The notes under the pieces: generated by a model | Seen by the model: only the letters and a program-made list of their open reading frames with translations | Told to the model about the DNA's origin: nothing | The model's database searches: none | Position numbers and translations under genes: made by a program | Shown here: positions 1-8,858 of the stretch, piece after piece | Numbering within the stretch: position 1 is the stretch's first letter | Layout of the letters: every line of letters starts with the position of its first letter | Source of the DNA: Muribaculaceae bacterium | GTDB taxonomy: Bacteria; Bacteroidota; Bacteroidia; Bacteroidales; Muribaculaceae | Assembly: GCA_009775355.1 (NCBI GenBank) | Contig: VSPN01000033.1 | Coordinates: forward strand, 1 to 32,573 | Direction of reading: 5' to 3' | Length of the DNA: 32,573 nt

Positions 1-32
1 ATTTTTAAGCACGTGTTTTTATTAATATTTCA

Positions 33-74
33 GGTGTTTTGAATGATGTTTTTCGGAACATCAAACTGAACACC
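33..74. other. nested inverted repeat near the left edge
   Basis: An outer arm GGTGTT (33-38) pairs with AACACC (69-74), and an inner arm GATGTT (45-50) pairs with AACATC (57-62) around a TTTCGG loop. It could be the 3' hairpin of a gene lying left of the window, but there is no clear T-tract on either strand. The rest of positions 1-207 holds nothing I can identify. Confidence 0.3.
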
Positions 75-207
75 CTAGTTATTTAAACCCAAATTACACC
101 GTGTATAGAAATCGGTTTAGACAGTTCTAAAACATGAATCAGAACAAAACAAAATGTATATTACTTATAATCAGTTGTATATATCGGAATTGCATATTTA
201 TTAAAAA

Positions 208-1412
208 TCAGTCTCCTGAGTCTGAGATAGAACTTTTCTGGAATTGGGCGGGAGTCAGGCCTGTGATTTTCTTAAAAGTCACAGAGAAATTCGAACGCGA
301 ATTAAAGCCGACGCTCTCTGCTATATGCTCAATGGTGTACTGGCCGTATGTATCGGTGTCGAGCAACCTGACGCATGCTTCACGGATACGGTATTCTCCG
401 AGGAGTGTTTTGAAATTCTTGCCGAGGGTCTCGTTAACCACCTGCGAGACAACTTTGGCTGAACGGCCGATATGCTCAGCCAGCACTGCAAGAGAGAAGC
501 CGGGATCAGTGATGATTTCCGTATTGCCCATAATCTGCAGTACGGAGTCTGCTATGCGTTTGCTTTCAGGTGCGGTAAGGTTCGAAGATAAATCGAGCAG
601 AAGCGAGGCGGTCTCTATTGCCGCTGCGTAGTCTCCGAGTTCTTTGCAGGTGTCGGCAATTGCGCTTAGAATTATCAGTTCGTACTTTGGCGCGAGTAAG
701 TCTCCTTGCGGTATCAGAGGCTTCATGGAATTAAACATGGCAAGAGCCTGATTGTAGTTGCCAGACATGTAAGCTTCCAGACCACGGGAATATCTGTCGC
801 AGGCATATCCGCCGGCACATCGGCACGCCTCAACAGGCTTATGGCCTCTTTCATCTGCTCGTTCTGTCGATCGAGAAAATACATCTGACCCATATTAAGA
901 AATGCCACAAATGCCACTTCGTACTGTTCAGACGAAACGGCACTTTCAGAAGCACGGTGCAGATAGTTCCACACTTCATCGGAAAACAGTTTTTTCCGTA
1001 CATTATGTTACAGCCGAGATATACACCTCCAAGGTTGAGGTTGACAAAAGACAGATTCTCGTCGTAGCCGCTCTCGATAGATACTTTCAGCGATTCTTGG
1101 AGGGCGTTGACAGCCGCTTTATAGTCAAAAAAAATAAGTGCCGTAAATGAACCCGATGTTATTGAGTGCCCGCGAAAGAAGCTTTTTGTCTTCCTGCAAA
1201 TATGCGTTGTCGCGAAGTCTGTCAGCCACTATGGAATAGCATACCAAAGCACTGTCACAGCTATTGCGATCCACAAGATCGCGCGCGATATCCATTAGAT
1301 GTGAGTTGTCGGCATTCTGCCATTTGCCATACAGAGACACATGAGATTCTGCTGCCATACAGGAGGCTGCGATACAGAGGATAAGAATGACAAATATTTT
1401 AAGTCTGTGCAT
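208..1412 (-). pseudogene. broken TPR / AraC-type HTH regulator
   Basis: The remains of one gene are spread over three frames. The 5' piece (1412-1125) starts with a signal-peptide-like stretch (MHRLKIFVILILCIAASC) and TPR-like helices. The middle piece (about 1124-790) continues TPR-like text, and the 3' piece (about 790-208) ends in an AraC-type HTH domain (GEYRIREACVRLL, then IAESVGFNSRSNFSVTFKK). The frame changes where a T8 run (about 1128-1135) would need one base fewer, where an A6 run on the coding strand (about 990-995) would need one base more, and near 800-815 where one base seems to be missing. Exported TPR proteins with a C-terminal AraC HTH are common in Bacteroidales as membrane-tethered regulators. 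Two breaks are in homopolymers, so sequencing error is possible there, but the third is not and long genes elsewhere in the window are open. The target is unknown. Confidence 0.75.
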
Positions 1413-1495
1413 TGTGTATCGTATAGTTTTTCAAACTGCGCATACTTTGAAACCCATATAGGCTCTCCCTTGCGATGCGTTATTGTCTATTGATG

Positions 1496-1522
1496 CAAAT
1501 TTAGTCAAAAAATCCAAATTTA
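1496..1522 (-). promoter_or_regulatory. two tandem TAAATTTG boxes upstream of the broken regulator
   Basis: On the minus strand TAAATTTG occurs at 1503-1496 and again at 1522-1515, 19 bases apart. Each fits the Bacteroidetes -7 consensus TAnnTTTG. They lie 84-110 bases upstream of the regulator remnant. No well-spaced -33 TTTG was found for the proximal box, so promoter function is tentative. Confidence 0.35.
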
Positions 1523-1630
1523 ATGCATATTTCTCATTAGTTTTGTAAATTAGACATCTGTTGTTGGAAAGGGTGTGTTATGTCTGTCGTTCTCACTGCA
1601 GAAGATCAAACAGACAAATTCTGTTGGGGA

Positions 1631-1662
1631 TTTGCTTTTTTCAAAAAAAATATTCAAATTTG
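1631..1662 (+). promoter_or_regulatory. candidate promoter of the RelA/SpoT gene
   Basis: TTTG at 1631-1634 is followed, after 20 bases, by CAAATTTG at 1655-1662, one mismatch from TAnnTTTG. Transcription would start only a few bases before the ATG at 1675, giving a very short leader. Confidence 0.4.
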
Positions 1663-1674
1663 CATAGATAACAT

Positions 1675-3549
1675 ATGGATAGGCCTATGCATGACAATTA
1701 CGACAGGATTATCAAGGAAAAAGCGGCACACGTCATTGACGTTATGGCCCAGCGTGTTTCGGATGAAGATATAATTCGTCTTAAGAAGGCATTTGAATTC
1801 GCACGGGAAGCGCATTCTCCTCAGAAACGCAAGACGGGAGAGCCTTATATATTGCATCCCATAGCCGTTGCGACAATCGCCGCCGATGAACTCATGCTCG
1901 AGACCAATCTTGTCATTGCGGCCTTTCTCCATGATGTTGTCGAAGACACTCATTATACCATAGATGATATCAGAGACCGGTTCGGTGAGGATGTGGCCTA
2001 TCTTGTCGGCGTTGTCACCAAGCAGAAGAAAGACAAGTATGTCGAGTCCAAGCAGGTTGACAACTACAAACAGATGCTTGATTCGGTACAGTACGACATA
2101 AGGGCCCTCCTTGTAAAACTGGCCGACAGGCTGCACAATATGAGAACCCTGTCGTCAATGCCGGCCGACAAGCAGATGAAAATTGCCGGAGAAACAGACT
2201 ATTTCTATGCGCCTTTGGCCAACAGGCTCGGCCTCTACAATGTCAAGACAGAACTCGAGAACTTGAGCTTTCAGTTTAGGTGCCCTCACGAATATGCCGA
2301 TCTCGAGCATCTTATCAGAAACGACGAGGAGGCTCAACGCAAGCGACTCGGAATCTTTGCAGATGAGATTAAGGCGACACTCGAGCATGCAGGCATTGGG
2401 GTGGAAGTCTCTGTAGAGTATCGTCATCCCTACAGTATATGGCGCAAGATGCACAAATATGGTGACGATTTCAATCACCTAAAATACCGTCATTTCACAG
2501 AGATCGTTTACCACATACCTGAAGGTGTGTCTGAAAAAGACGTGGCGTTGCGAATCTACTCCGTCCTTACCGACAGATTCAAGGAGAAGCCCGGAGGAAT
2601 ATCAAACTACATAGATTCTCCTAAGGAGAACGGCTATCAGAGCTTTCATGTCAAGTTGCTCGCTGATTTCGGACGATGGCAGGAAGTGCATATCAGCAGC
2701 ACCCGCATGGTTCGGGAATCACAGCTCGGATGCGTGGCCGACAGGTCAGGAGACAACATAAGCCGGTGGATCCAGAAGTTCCGTAGCGTGCTGCGCGACA
2801 TAGCAGGGCACAGTAACGGCACTGGCTTTATCGACAATGTAGTCACGTCATTCTACAATGACGACATAATGACCTTCACCCCGAAGGGCAAGGAGATAAT
2901 TCTCCCGCAGAAAGCCACGGTGCTCGATTTTGCGTACGAAGTCGGCCTTGATCTGGGAGCGAGAGCAAAATATGCGAGAGTCAACGGCTTTCTGTCATCA
3001 ATCAAGGCACAGCTGAGAAGGGGAGACGTGGTCGAGATATTCACTGATCCTGACAGTCATCCTAATCCAGACTGGCTTGACGCTGTGGTGACATACAAGG
3101 CAAAGAAAGCGATTGCCGCCTATATCGCTTCTCTGCCGAGACCTGAGTATAACCGTTGTGAGGCATGCATGCCGATTCCAGGTGAAGAGGTGATCGGATT
3201 TCGTGAAGCGGATGGTTCCGTCACTCTGCACAAGCGAGACTGTCATCTCGCAGTCAGACTTGCATCTCAGTTCGGAGACAGCATTGTTCCGGTTGACTAC
3301 AGACCTGACGCCACTCTGTATCCTGTTACCATTATCATCAAAGCTGTAGACAGATACCATCTTTTTGTCGATCTTGTCGACTGCATCACCAACAGGCTTC
3401 ATCTTGCAATGGACAGCATCAACACGTCAACAGTAGATTCGATCGTCACGTTGAGAATCTCTTTCGCCGTTCATTCGTTCCAGGAACTCCAGACCATTAT
3501 ACACCACATATCGGATATCGAAGGTGTAGATGAGGTTAAGCGTGTATGA
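1675..3549 (+). CDS. RelA/SpoT-family protein, likely (p)ppGpp hydrolase with degenerate synthetase
   Basis: This 624-residue protein has the long RelA/SpoT layout: HD hydrolase (about 35-165), synthetase-like region (about 245-375), TGS (about 396-456), a Cys-containing linker (RCEACM near 495) and a C-terminal ACT domain (about 550-624). The hydrolase residues are all visible: H61 in YILHP, H86-D87 and E90-D91 in FLHDVVED, and D151/N155 in ADRLHNMRT. The synthetase region keeps YSIWRKM (253-259), PKENGYQS (316-323) and E337. However, the segment that normally reads like F-x-E-I-x-D-L-x-A-x-R is FTEIVYHIPEGV (274-285), without the metal-binding Asp. The protein is shorter than typical family members (about 730-750). 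An in-frame TAA just before the ATG fixes the 5' limit. I infer a mainly hydrolytic SpoT-like role in the stringent response. It stands alone and converges with the Fur-family gene. Confidence 0.92.
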   Translation: MDRPMHDNYDRIIKEKAAHVIDVMAQRVSDEDIIRLKKAFEFAREAHSPQKRKTGEPYILHPIAVATIAADELMLETNLVIAAFLHDVVEDTHYTIDDIRDRFGEDVAYLVGVVTKQKKDKYVESKQVDNYKQMLDSVQYDIRALLVKLADRLHNMRTLSSMPADKQMKIAGETDYFYAPLANRLGLYNVKTELENLSFQFRCPHEYADLEHLIRNDEEAQRKRLGIFADEIKATLEHAGIGVEVSVEYRHPYSIWRKMHKYGDDFNHLKYRHFTEIVYHIPEGVSEKDVALRIYSVLTDRFKEKPGGISNYIDSPKENGYQSFHVKLLADFGRWQEVHISSTRMVRESQLGCVADRSGDNISRWIQKFRSVLRDIAGHSNGTGFIDNVVTSFYNDDIMTFTPKGKEIILPQKATVLDFAYEVGLDLGARAKYARVNGFLSSIKAQLRRGDVVEIFTDPDSHPNPDWLDAVVTYKAKKAIAAYIASLPRPEYNRCEACMPIPGEEVIGFREADGSVTLHKRDCHLAVRLASQFGDSIVPVDYRPDATLYPVTIIIKAVDRYHLFVDLVDCITNRLHLAMDSINTSTVDSIVTLRISFAVHSFQELQTIIHHISDIEGVDEVKRV

Positions 3550-3572
3550 AAGAATCACATCAGCTATAGATT

Positions 3573-4016
3573 TCATTTGTCTTTGTTACATGCCGGACAC
3601 AATCCGGTGATTACGTAAGTGGCATTTTCAGCCCGAAATCCTTCAGGAAGCACAGGTTCCGGCACAGGCGCGGAAGTAAGGCATAAGGTCTCTCCGCAGC
3701 ATCTGCAGTGGAAATGGGCATGACCGTCCGAATGGAACTGCCCCCCACCGGTTTCCGAATCGGTGCAGACCTCATATTTCATCGAGCCGGATCCGTCAGA
3801 AATGACGTGAACGATATGTGCTTCAGTAAAGACTGACAGAGTTCTCGTTATGGATGAACGGTCCACTGTCTCAAGTCCGGTCTCGATATCAAGTGACGAC
3901 AGCGGCTTGTCAGAAGACATAAGTGTCTTCAATACAAGTAGTCTTACTGGCGAGACACGTATCCCGGCTCGGGTAAGTCTTGCTGTCAGTTCTTCTTCAA
4001 TCTTCTCAATTGCCAT
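3573..4016 (-). CDS. Fur-family metal-responsive transcriptional regulator
   Basis: This 147-residue protein has a winged-helix N-terminal half (about 8-75, with RVSPVRLLVLKTL and SSITRTLSVF) and a metal-binding C-terminal half. A His cluster (HSDGHAHFH, 95-103) and two Cys pairs, C104/C107 and C140/C143, form the structural zinc site typical of Fur/Zur/PerR proteins. An ATG at 4016 is preferred over the upstream ATG at 4088, because the extra residues would be a His/Arg-rich translation of the ATPase 3' end and the Fur domain begins right after MAIEKIEEEL. The gene overlaps the end of the P-type ATPase by 31 bases, so the two are translationally linked. The likely role is sensing the metal that the pump exports, probably zinc or a related divalent ion. 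I cannot tell Zur from Fur or PerR by sequence alone. Confidence 0.88.
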   Translation of the reverse strand: MAIEKIEEELTARLTRAGIRVSPVRLLVLKTLMSSDKPLSSLDIETGLETVDRSSITRTLSVFTEAHIVHVISDGSGSMKYEVCTDSETGGGQFHSDGHAHFHCRCCGETLCLTSAPVPEPVLPEGFRAENATYVITGLCPACNKDK

Positions 4017-5953
4017 ATCTTTAACCTGTATAATGTCCATAAAATCGTGATGGCCGTGACTCCGGTGTCGGCAAAAACCGCAGCCCATAGACTTGCGATC
4101 CCGAATGCACCGAGAGTCATTACAATTATTTTGACTCCGAATGCGAAAGCAACGTTTTCCATTATAACGCTTCTCACACGGCGAGATATATCAATTGCCT
4201 GAGGAATCTTGCGTAGATCTCCGCCCGCAATCACCACTTGTGCCGATTCTATTGCGATAGATGTGCCGATATCGCCCATGGCGACCCCGATGCCGGCCGC
4301 CGCGAGTGCAGGAGCGTCGTTGACGCCATCTCCGGCAAACAGTACGTTTCGGTCTTCTTTTGTGTACTGAGAAACCAGTTCACGTTTTTCATCAGGAAGC
4401 AATGATGATTTGTAAAAATCAATGCCCGATTCTTCCGCCGCTTTTCTGACCGATTCATCCGAGTCTCCCGAAAGTATGCCGACCTTTGCCATCCTGCGCT
4501 GATGAAGCATGCTGACAGCTTCCTTGGCACCTGACTTTACGGTATCGGCAAGGACGATGATGCCTTCCGGTTTTCTATCTATTGAAACCTGCACACATGT
4601 CTGCCCATCGATATTGTCTGGAAAGATTATGCCTTCTGTCCTCATGATGCCGGGAGAACCTATGATGACCTCGCGGCCTTCCATATTGCCCTTGATGCCA
4701 TGAGGAACGGTTATAGCACCGGAGATGACGGGAAAAGTCAGATTCATCTTTTCCGCTTCCCGGATCAGTGCGCGTGCTATAGGGTGCGAGCTTCCAGTCT
4801 CGGCAGACGCCGCAATCGAAAGAAGCTGACTATGATCAAGAGATCCGATTGAAACTATTGATTCAATACGGAACTCTCCGGTGGTGACTGTGCCGGTCTT
4901 GTCGAAGAGCACTATACGAGTATTTCCAATAGCATCAAGACTGTCATGCCCTTTGAAAAGAATGCCATGACGCGATGAGATGCCGATTGACGCGAAGTAT
5001 GTCAGAGGTATGCTGACCACGAGTGCACACGGACAGGAACATACAAGAAATACAAGAGATCTTCTCAACCACACTGCCCATTCAAAATTGAAAGATCCGT
5101 TACACATCTCTATGACCCAAGGAACTGCAAAGACAAGCAAAGCTGCCGTAAAAACAAGAGGAGTATACCATCTGGTGATTCTGCGCAGCCGGGATTCAGA
5201 CGGTGCGCGATGTGATGACGCGTCTTCTATCATCTTCATGATCCGCGTCATCGAGCTGTCGTTCCATTCACGTGTTGCCTCTACAAGTATCTCTCGGTCT
5301 ACCGGAATCGTGCCGGACATGACATTGTCTCCACAGGCATGAAACCGTGGTACGCTCTCTCCTGTAATCGCAGCTGTATTAAGATCCGCGCCATCGGCCG
5401 ACAACATGATTCCGTCAAGAGGAACGCTCTCTCCTGGTTTTACAGCCATCGTCATTCCCGGTCTGACAGATTGCGGAGAGATATCCTTTCTTATGCCGTC
5501 TGCCATGATGGTGACCTTCTCTGGCATTTCCCGCAGAAGATTCCGGATTTCACCTTTTACATCTCCTGAAACGACATCCTCGAGTTTCTCTCCTATGGAA
5601 TAAAAGAGAAGAACAGCCACAGCTTCCGGATATTCCCCGATCACAAAAGCCCCCGCACTCGCAAGAACCATAAGTGTGAATTCATTGAATATATCGCGGT
5701 TGAGCCATTCCGAGACTGTCATCCGCAGTATAGGAAGTCCGACCGGAAGCAATGCCCCGATAAACACACATAAGCGGACAATGCCGTCGGGCCATGGCAC
5801 TGACATTGCCAGTATGAGAAGCAGAGCCGAAAACAGTTCCGGAACAAACTGTTTCCATGCCGATCCATGAGCAACGCGCGAGTGTTGCTCATGTCCGCTC
5901 TTGTTGCAGCAGCAACCGCATTGATGGTCATGATGATGATGGTGCGTATCCAT
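3986..5953 (-). CDS. heavy-metal-translocating P1B-type ATPase
   Basis: This 655-residue integral membrane pump uses ATP to move a soft or divalent metal across the inner membrane. All core motifs are present: TGES in the actuator domain (about residue 196), the CPC metal site in SCPCALV (C307 and C309), the phosphorylated Asp in DKTGTVTTG (D351), the SSHPIA motif of the nucleotide domain, and GDGVNDAPA. Instead of the usual ferredoxin-like HMA domain, the N terminus is a short His/Cys tail (MDTHHHHHDHQCGCCCNK). That tail and the ZntA-like body suggest Zn/Cd/Co rather than copper, but the substrate is inference. It lies 64 bases after nrdG and overlaps the Fur-family gene. A TAATTTTG box at 5989-5982 lies just upstream. 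Confidence 0.93.
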   Translation of the reverse strand: MDTHHHHHDHQCGCCCNKSGHEQHSRVAHGSAWKQFVPELFSALLLILAMSVPWPDGIVRLCVFIGALLPVGLPILRMTVSEWLNRDIFNEFTLMVLASAGAFVIGEYPEAVAVLLFYSIGEKLEDVVSGDVKGEIRNLLREMPEKVTIMADGIRKDISPQSVRPGMTMAVKPGESVPLDGIMLSADGADLNTAAITGESVPRFHACGDNVMSGTIPVDREILVEATREWNDSSMTRIMKMIEDASSHRAPSESRLRRITRWYTPLVFTAALLVFAVPWVIEMCNGSFNFEWAVWLRRSLVFLVCSCPCALVVSIPLTYFASIGISSRHGILFKGHDSLDAIGNTRIVLFDKTGTVTTGEFRIESIVSIGSLDHSQLLSIAASAETGSSHPIARALIREAEKMNLTFPVISGAITVPHGIKGNMEGREVIIGSPGIMRTEGIIFPDNIDGQTCVQVSIDRKPEGIIVLADTVKSGAKEAVSMLHQRRMAKVGILSGDSDESVRKAAEESGIDFYKSSLLPDEKRELVSQYTKEDRNVLFAGDGVNDAPALAAAGIGVAMGDIGTSIAIESAQVVIAGGDLRKIPQAIDISRRVRSVIMENVAFAFGVKIIVMTLGAFGIASLWAAVFADTGVTAITILWTLYRLKIWQLRRLKKN

Positions 5954-5981
5954 GATAATGCCGATTTTTTGTTAAACGCTA

Positions 5982-5989
5982 CAAAATTA
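5982..5989 (-). promoter_or_regulatory. -7 box upstream of the metal ATPase
   Basis: TAATTTTG on the minus strand matches TAnnTTTG and lies 29 bases before the ATPase ATG. This would let the metal pump and regulator be transcribed separately from nrdDG. I found no good -33 TTTG at the usual spacing. Confidence 0.45.
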
Positions 5990-6017
5990 GCAATTGTCAT
6001 GTGCACATCATGTGCGT

Positions 6018-6461
6018 CTACAGATAAATTATGCGCTGGTTGGACGATCCCCTGAATCTGAGGTCTACATCTCTAAGATCCTCTACATAAGGACCTTCGA
6101 CTATAGCTTCCACATCTGCGAGAGCACCAAGCATCCGGGAATCAGACTTTATCTGTTCCCATGTGAAACCGGTATAAACCCATACATGGTGACCGAGCGA
6201 CCTGACCCTTCTTGAAATCTCGCGGACGACATCAGGTCTGTACATCGGATCTCCGCCCGAGAGCGTCACATCGAAATCCTCTTCTTTCACGATTTCCATC
6301 AGATCATCGATTTCCATCTCCATGCCACCCTCAAAGTCCCATGACTGCGGATTATGACATCCTGGACAACAATGGCGACACCCGGCAAGATAGATAGAGG
6401 TCCGGAATCCCGGACCATCCACCGTAGTGCCTTTGATTATATCAAGCACTCTAACTTTCAT
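6018..6461 (-). CDS. nrdG: anaerobic ribonucleotide reductase activating protein
   Basis: This 147-residue radical-SAM enzyme uses a 4Fe-4S cluster and S-adenosylmethionine to install the glycyl radical on NrdD. The cluster motif CxxxCxxC is C28, C32, C35 in GCRHCCPGCHNPQSW. It is preceded by the family start TVDGPGFRTSIYLAG, and GGDPMYRP is the SAM-binding segment. The length is normal for NrdG. It starts 20 bases after the nrdD stop, so co-transcription and paired function are nearly certain. Confidence 0.96.
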   Translation of the reverse strand: MKVRVLDIIKGTTVDGPGFRTSIYLAGCRHCCPGCHNPQSWDFEGGMEMEIDDLMEIVKEEDFDVTLSGGDPMYRPDVVREISRRVRSLGHHVWVYTGFTWEQIKSDSRMLGALADVEAIVEGPYVEDLRDVDLRFRGSSNQRIIYL

Positions 6462-6481
6462 GACATGCAGCGCAGAGGCAG

Positions 6482-8686
6482 TTATTTATGAACAATCCGG
6501 TCATGCAGTTCCGCAAGTTTGCCCGAATTCCACCGGTCAGTAGTTCCCACAAGATAACCTGTTATCCGCTGTATGGTCTCGAAAGCGGTGCCGCATTTCG
6601 GGCATGCCTCTTCATCCTTCGCCGCATTCTCATAGCCGCAGTTGGGACAATGGTTGCGGTTGTGGTTCACCGAGCCGTAACCGAGGTTGTACTGATCCAT
6701 CATATCGACGATCTGCATGATCGATTCCTCGTTATGAGTGGCGTCACCGTCGATTTCCACATAGAATATGTGACCTCCAGTGGTCAGAGGGTGATAGGGA
6801 GCCTCTACTTTGGCCTTGTGCCGTGGTGAACAGTGATAGTATACAGGCACGTGGTTGGAGTTAGTGTAATACTCTTTGTCGGTGACTCCCGGAATGATAC
6901 CGAACGACTTGCGGTCTTTCTTGGTGAATTTGCCTGAAAGACCTTCGGCAGGAGTGGCAAGAACAGAGAAGTTGTGCTCATATTTCTCACAGAACTCATT
7001 GACACGGCTGCGCATATGACCTACAATCTTGAGGCCGAGAGCCTGAGCTTCCTCGCTTTCACCATGATGTTTGCCTACAAGAGCGATCAGACACTCGGCA
7101 AGACCGATGAATCCGATACCAAGTGTGCCCTGATTGATAACAGACTCGATCGTGTCGTTCGGTCCGAGGTCTTCGGTGTGATTCCACAGCACACTCATCA
7201 CAAGCGGGAACTGCTTTGCGAGTGCTGTTTTCTGAAAGTTAAAGCGTTCGTTGAGCTGCATGGCCGTAATATCCAGAATCTCATCGAGTTTCTCGAAAAA
7301 CCTTTCGATCCGTTCCGTCTTGTCCTTTACGTTCATCACCTCAATGGCGAGGCGCACGATATTGATTGTAGTGAAAGAGAGATTGCCTCGTCCTACCGAC
7401 GTCTTCTCGCCATATCGGTTCTCGAACACGCGGGTGCGGCATCCCATTGTGGCCACTTCGTGAAGATAACGCTTCGGATCATTTTCATCCCACTCGTCAG
7501 CCTTGTTGAATGTGGCGTCGAGATTCAGAAAGTTGGGAAAGAATCTTCTCGCCGTCACCTTGCATGCAAGCTTGTAAAGATCATAGTTCCGGTCTTCGGG
7601 AAGATAACTCACGCCTCTCTTCTTTTTCCATATCTGAATGGGAAAAATGGCAGTCGCGCCGTTTCCGACTCCTTCATATGTGGATTTAAGCAATTCGCGA
7701 ATCACGCAGCGGCCTTCGGCCGATGTGTCGGTGCCGTAGTTGATCGACGAGAATACGACCTGATTGCCTCCGCGCGAGTGTATGGTGTTCATATTGTGAA
7801 TGAATGCTTCCATCGACTGGTGCACACGGTCCACAGTCTTGTTGACAGCGTGCTGGATATAACGTGCAGAGCCTGTCAGTCCGTCAAGATCTTTCTTGAT
7901 GAAGTCTTCTAAATCGACGTCATAAAGTGATTCAAGGTTTTCTCCTGTAAATTGCTCAAGTGTCTTTACTTCTTCTATAAACGAACGGCGCACGAACGGC
8001 GCGAGATAGAAGTCGAACGCAGGTATTGCCTGACCTCCATGCATCTCGTTCTGGGCTGTCTCTAACGATATGCAGGCGATGACACTTGCCGTCTCGATCC
8101 TTTTGGCAGGGCGAGATTCGCCATGACCCGCCACAAAACCTCGCTCAAGAATGCGGTCGAGCGGATGCTGCACACATGTCAGACTTTTGGTAGGGTAGTA
8201 GTCTTTGTCATGAATGTGTATATAGTTGTTTTTTACGGCCTGCTTGGCTGTGGCGGACAGCAGATAATCGTCGACAAACGGTTTCGTGGTCTCGCTGGCG
8301 AACTTCATCATCATTCCGGCGGGGGAATCTGTGTTCATGTTTGCGTTTTCACGCGTAATGTCGTTATTTTTCGCCTCTATAATCTCAAGAAACATGTCGC
8401 GAGTCTTTGCCCGCCGGGCTATGCTGCGCTGGTCGCGGTATGCGATGTATCTTTTGGCAACATCCTTGCGGGCGGATTTCATGAGTTCGATCTCGACCCT
8501 GTCCTGAATTTCTTCGACAGTCATGCGCTCCTTGCCCGACATGCCCACCCTGTCGGTTATTTTCTGTATGAGAGCTTCATCCTCGCCCATTTCTGTAGTG
8601 AGCATGGCCTTGCGGATAGCGGCTTTGATTTTCTCCTCATTATATCCGGCCACACGGCCGTCGCGCTTAACAACTGTCTGTATCAT
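6482..8686 (-). CDS. nrdD: anaerobic ribonucleoside-triphosphate reductase
   Basis: This enzyme reduces ribonucleotides to deoxyribonucleotides without oxygen, using a glycyl radical. An N-terminal ATP-cone (VVKRDGRVAGYNEEKI onward) gives allosteric control. The C terminus has the zinc site CPNCG...CPKCG and the glycyl-radical motif RITGYLVG. I chose the ATG at 8686 (734 residues), since MIQTVVKRDGR is the usual family start and a promoter box occupies 8738-8731. An in-frame ATG at 8719 is also possible, but a GTG at 8731 would overlap the -7 box and is unlikely. nrdG follows directly. The pair fits an obligate gut anaerobe. Confidence 0.95.
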   Translation of the reverse strand: MIQTVVKRDGRVAGYNEEKIKAAIRKAMLTTEMGEDEALIQKITDRVGMSGKERMTVEEIQDRVEIELMKSARKDVAKRYIAYRDQRSIARRAKTRDMFLEIIEAKNNDITRENANMNTDSPAGMMMKFASETTKPFVDDYLLSATAKQAVKNNYIHIHDKDYYPTKSLTCVQHPLDRILERGFVAGHGESRPAKRIETASVIACISLETAQNEMHGGQAIPAFDFYLAPFVRRSFIEEVKTLEQFTGENLESLYDVDLEDFIKKDLDGLTGSARYIQHAVNKTVDRVHQSMEAFIHNMNTIHSRGGNQVVFSSINYGTDTSAEGRCVIRELLKSTYEGVGNGATAIFPIQIWKKKRGVSYLPEDRNYDLYKLACKVTARRFFPNFLNLDATFNKADEWDENDPKRYLHEVATMGCRTRVFENRYGEKTSVGRGNLSFTTINIVRLAIEVMNVKDKTERIERFFEKLDEILDITAMQLNERFNFQKTALAKQFPLVMSVLWNHTEDLGPNDTIESVINQGTLGIGFIGLAECLIALVGKHHGESEEAQALGLKIVGHMRSRVNEFCEKYEHNFSVLATPAEGLSGKFTKKDRKSFGIIPGVTDKEYYTNSNHVPVYYHCSPRHKAKVEAPYHPLTTGGHIFYVEIDGDATHNEESIMQIVDMMDQYNLGYGSVNHNRNHCPNCGYENAAKDEEACPKCGTAFETIQRITGYLVGTTDRWNSGKLAELHDRIVHK

Positions 8687-8730
8687 CTGTTTCTGGAATT
8701 TGGGTTCGTCTATGGCCATGAAAGGCACCA

Positions 8731-8761
8731 CAAAATTACAATTTTAATCCGAATCCTCAAA
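8731..8761 (-). promoter_or_regulatory. nrdD promoter
   Basis: On the minus strand TTTG (8761-8758), a 19-base spacer and TAATTTTG (8738-8731) match the Bacteroidetes -33/-7 promoter. Transcription should start near 8724, which constrains the nrdD start codon to 8719 or 8686. Confidence 0.7.
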
Positions 8762-8858
8762 AAAAATTCAGACAAAACATTCCCACAAATTTCAAAATGG
8801 AAAACTTTTAAAGTAGCATATTTTTGCAAACAGATGACGATTAGGTTGTTAAAAATAT

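Noticed and set aside
1496..1522. CRISPR-like or iteron repeats from the two TAAATTTG boxes
   Set aside because: There are only two 8-base copies, each fitting the -7 promoter consensus; this is not an array.
6974..7912. A 312-codon plus-strand open frame
   Set aside because: It lies entirely antisense to nrdD, whose motifs are unambiguous, and its translation resembles no family.
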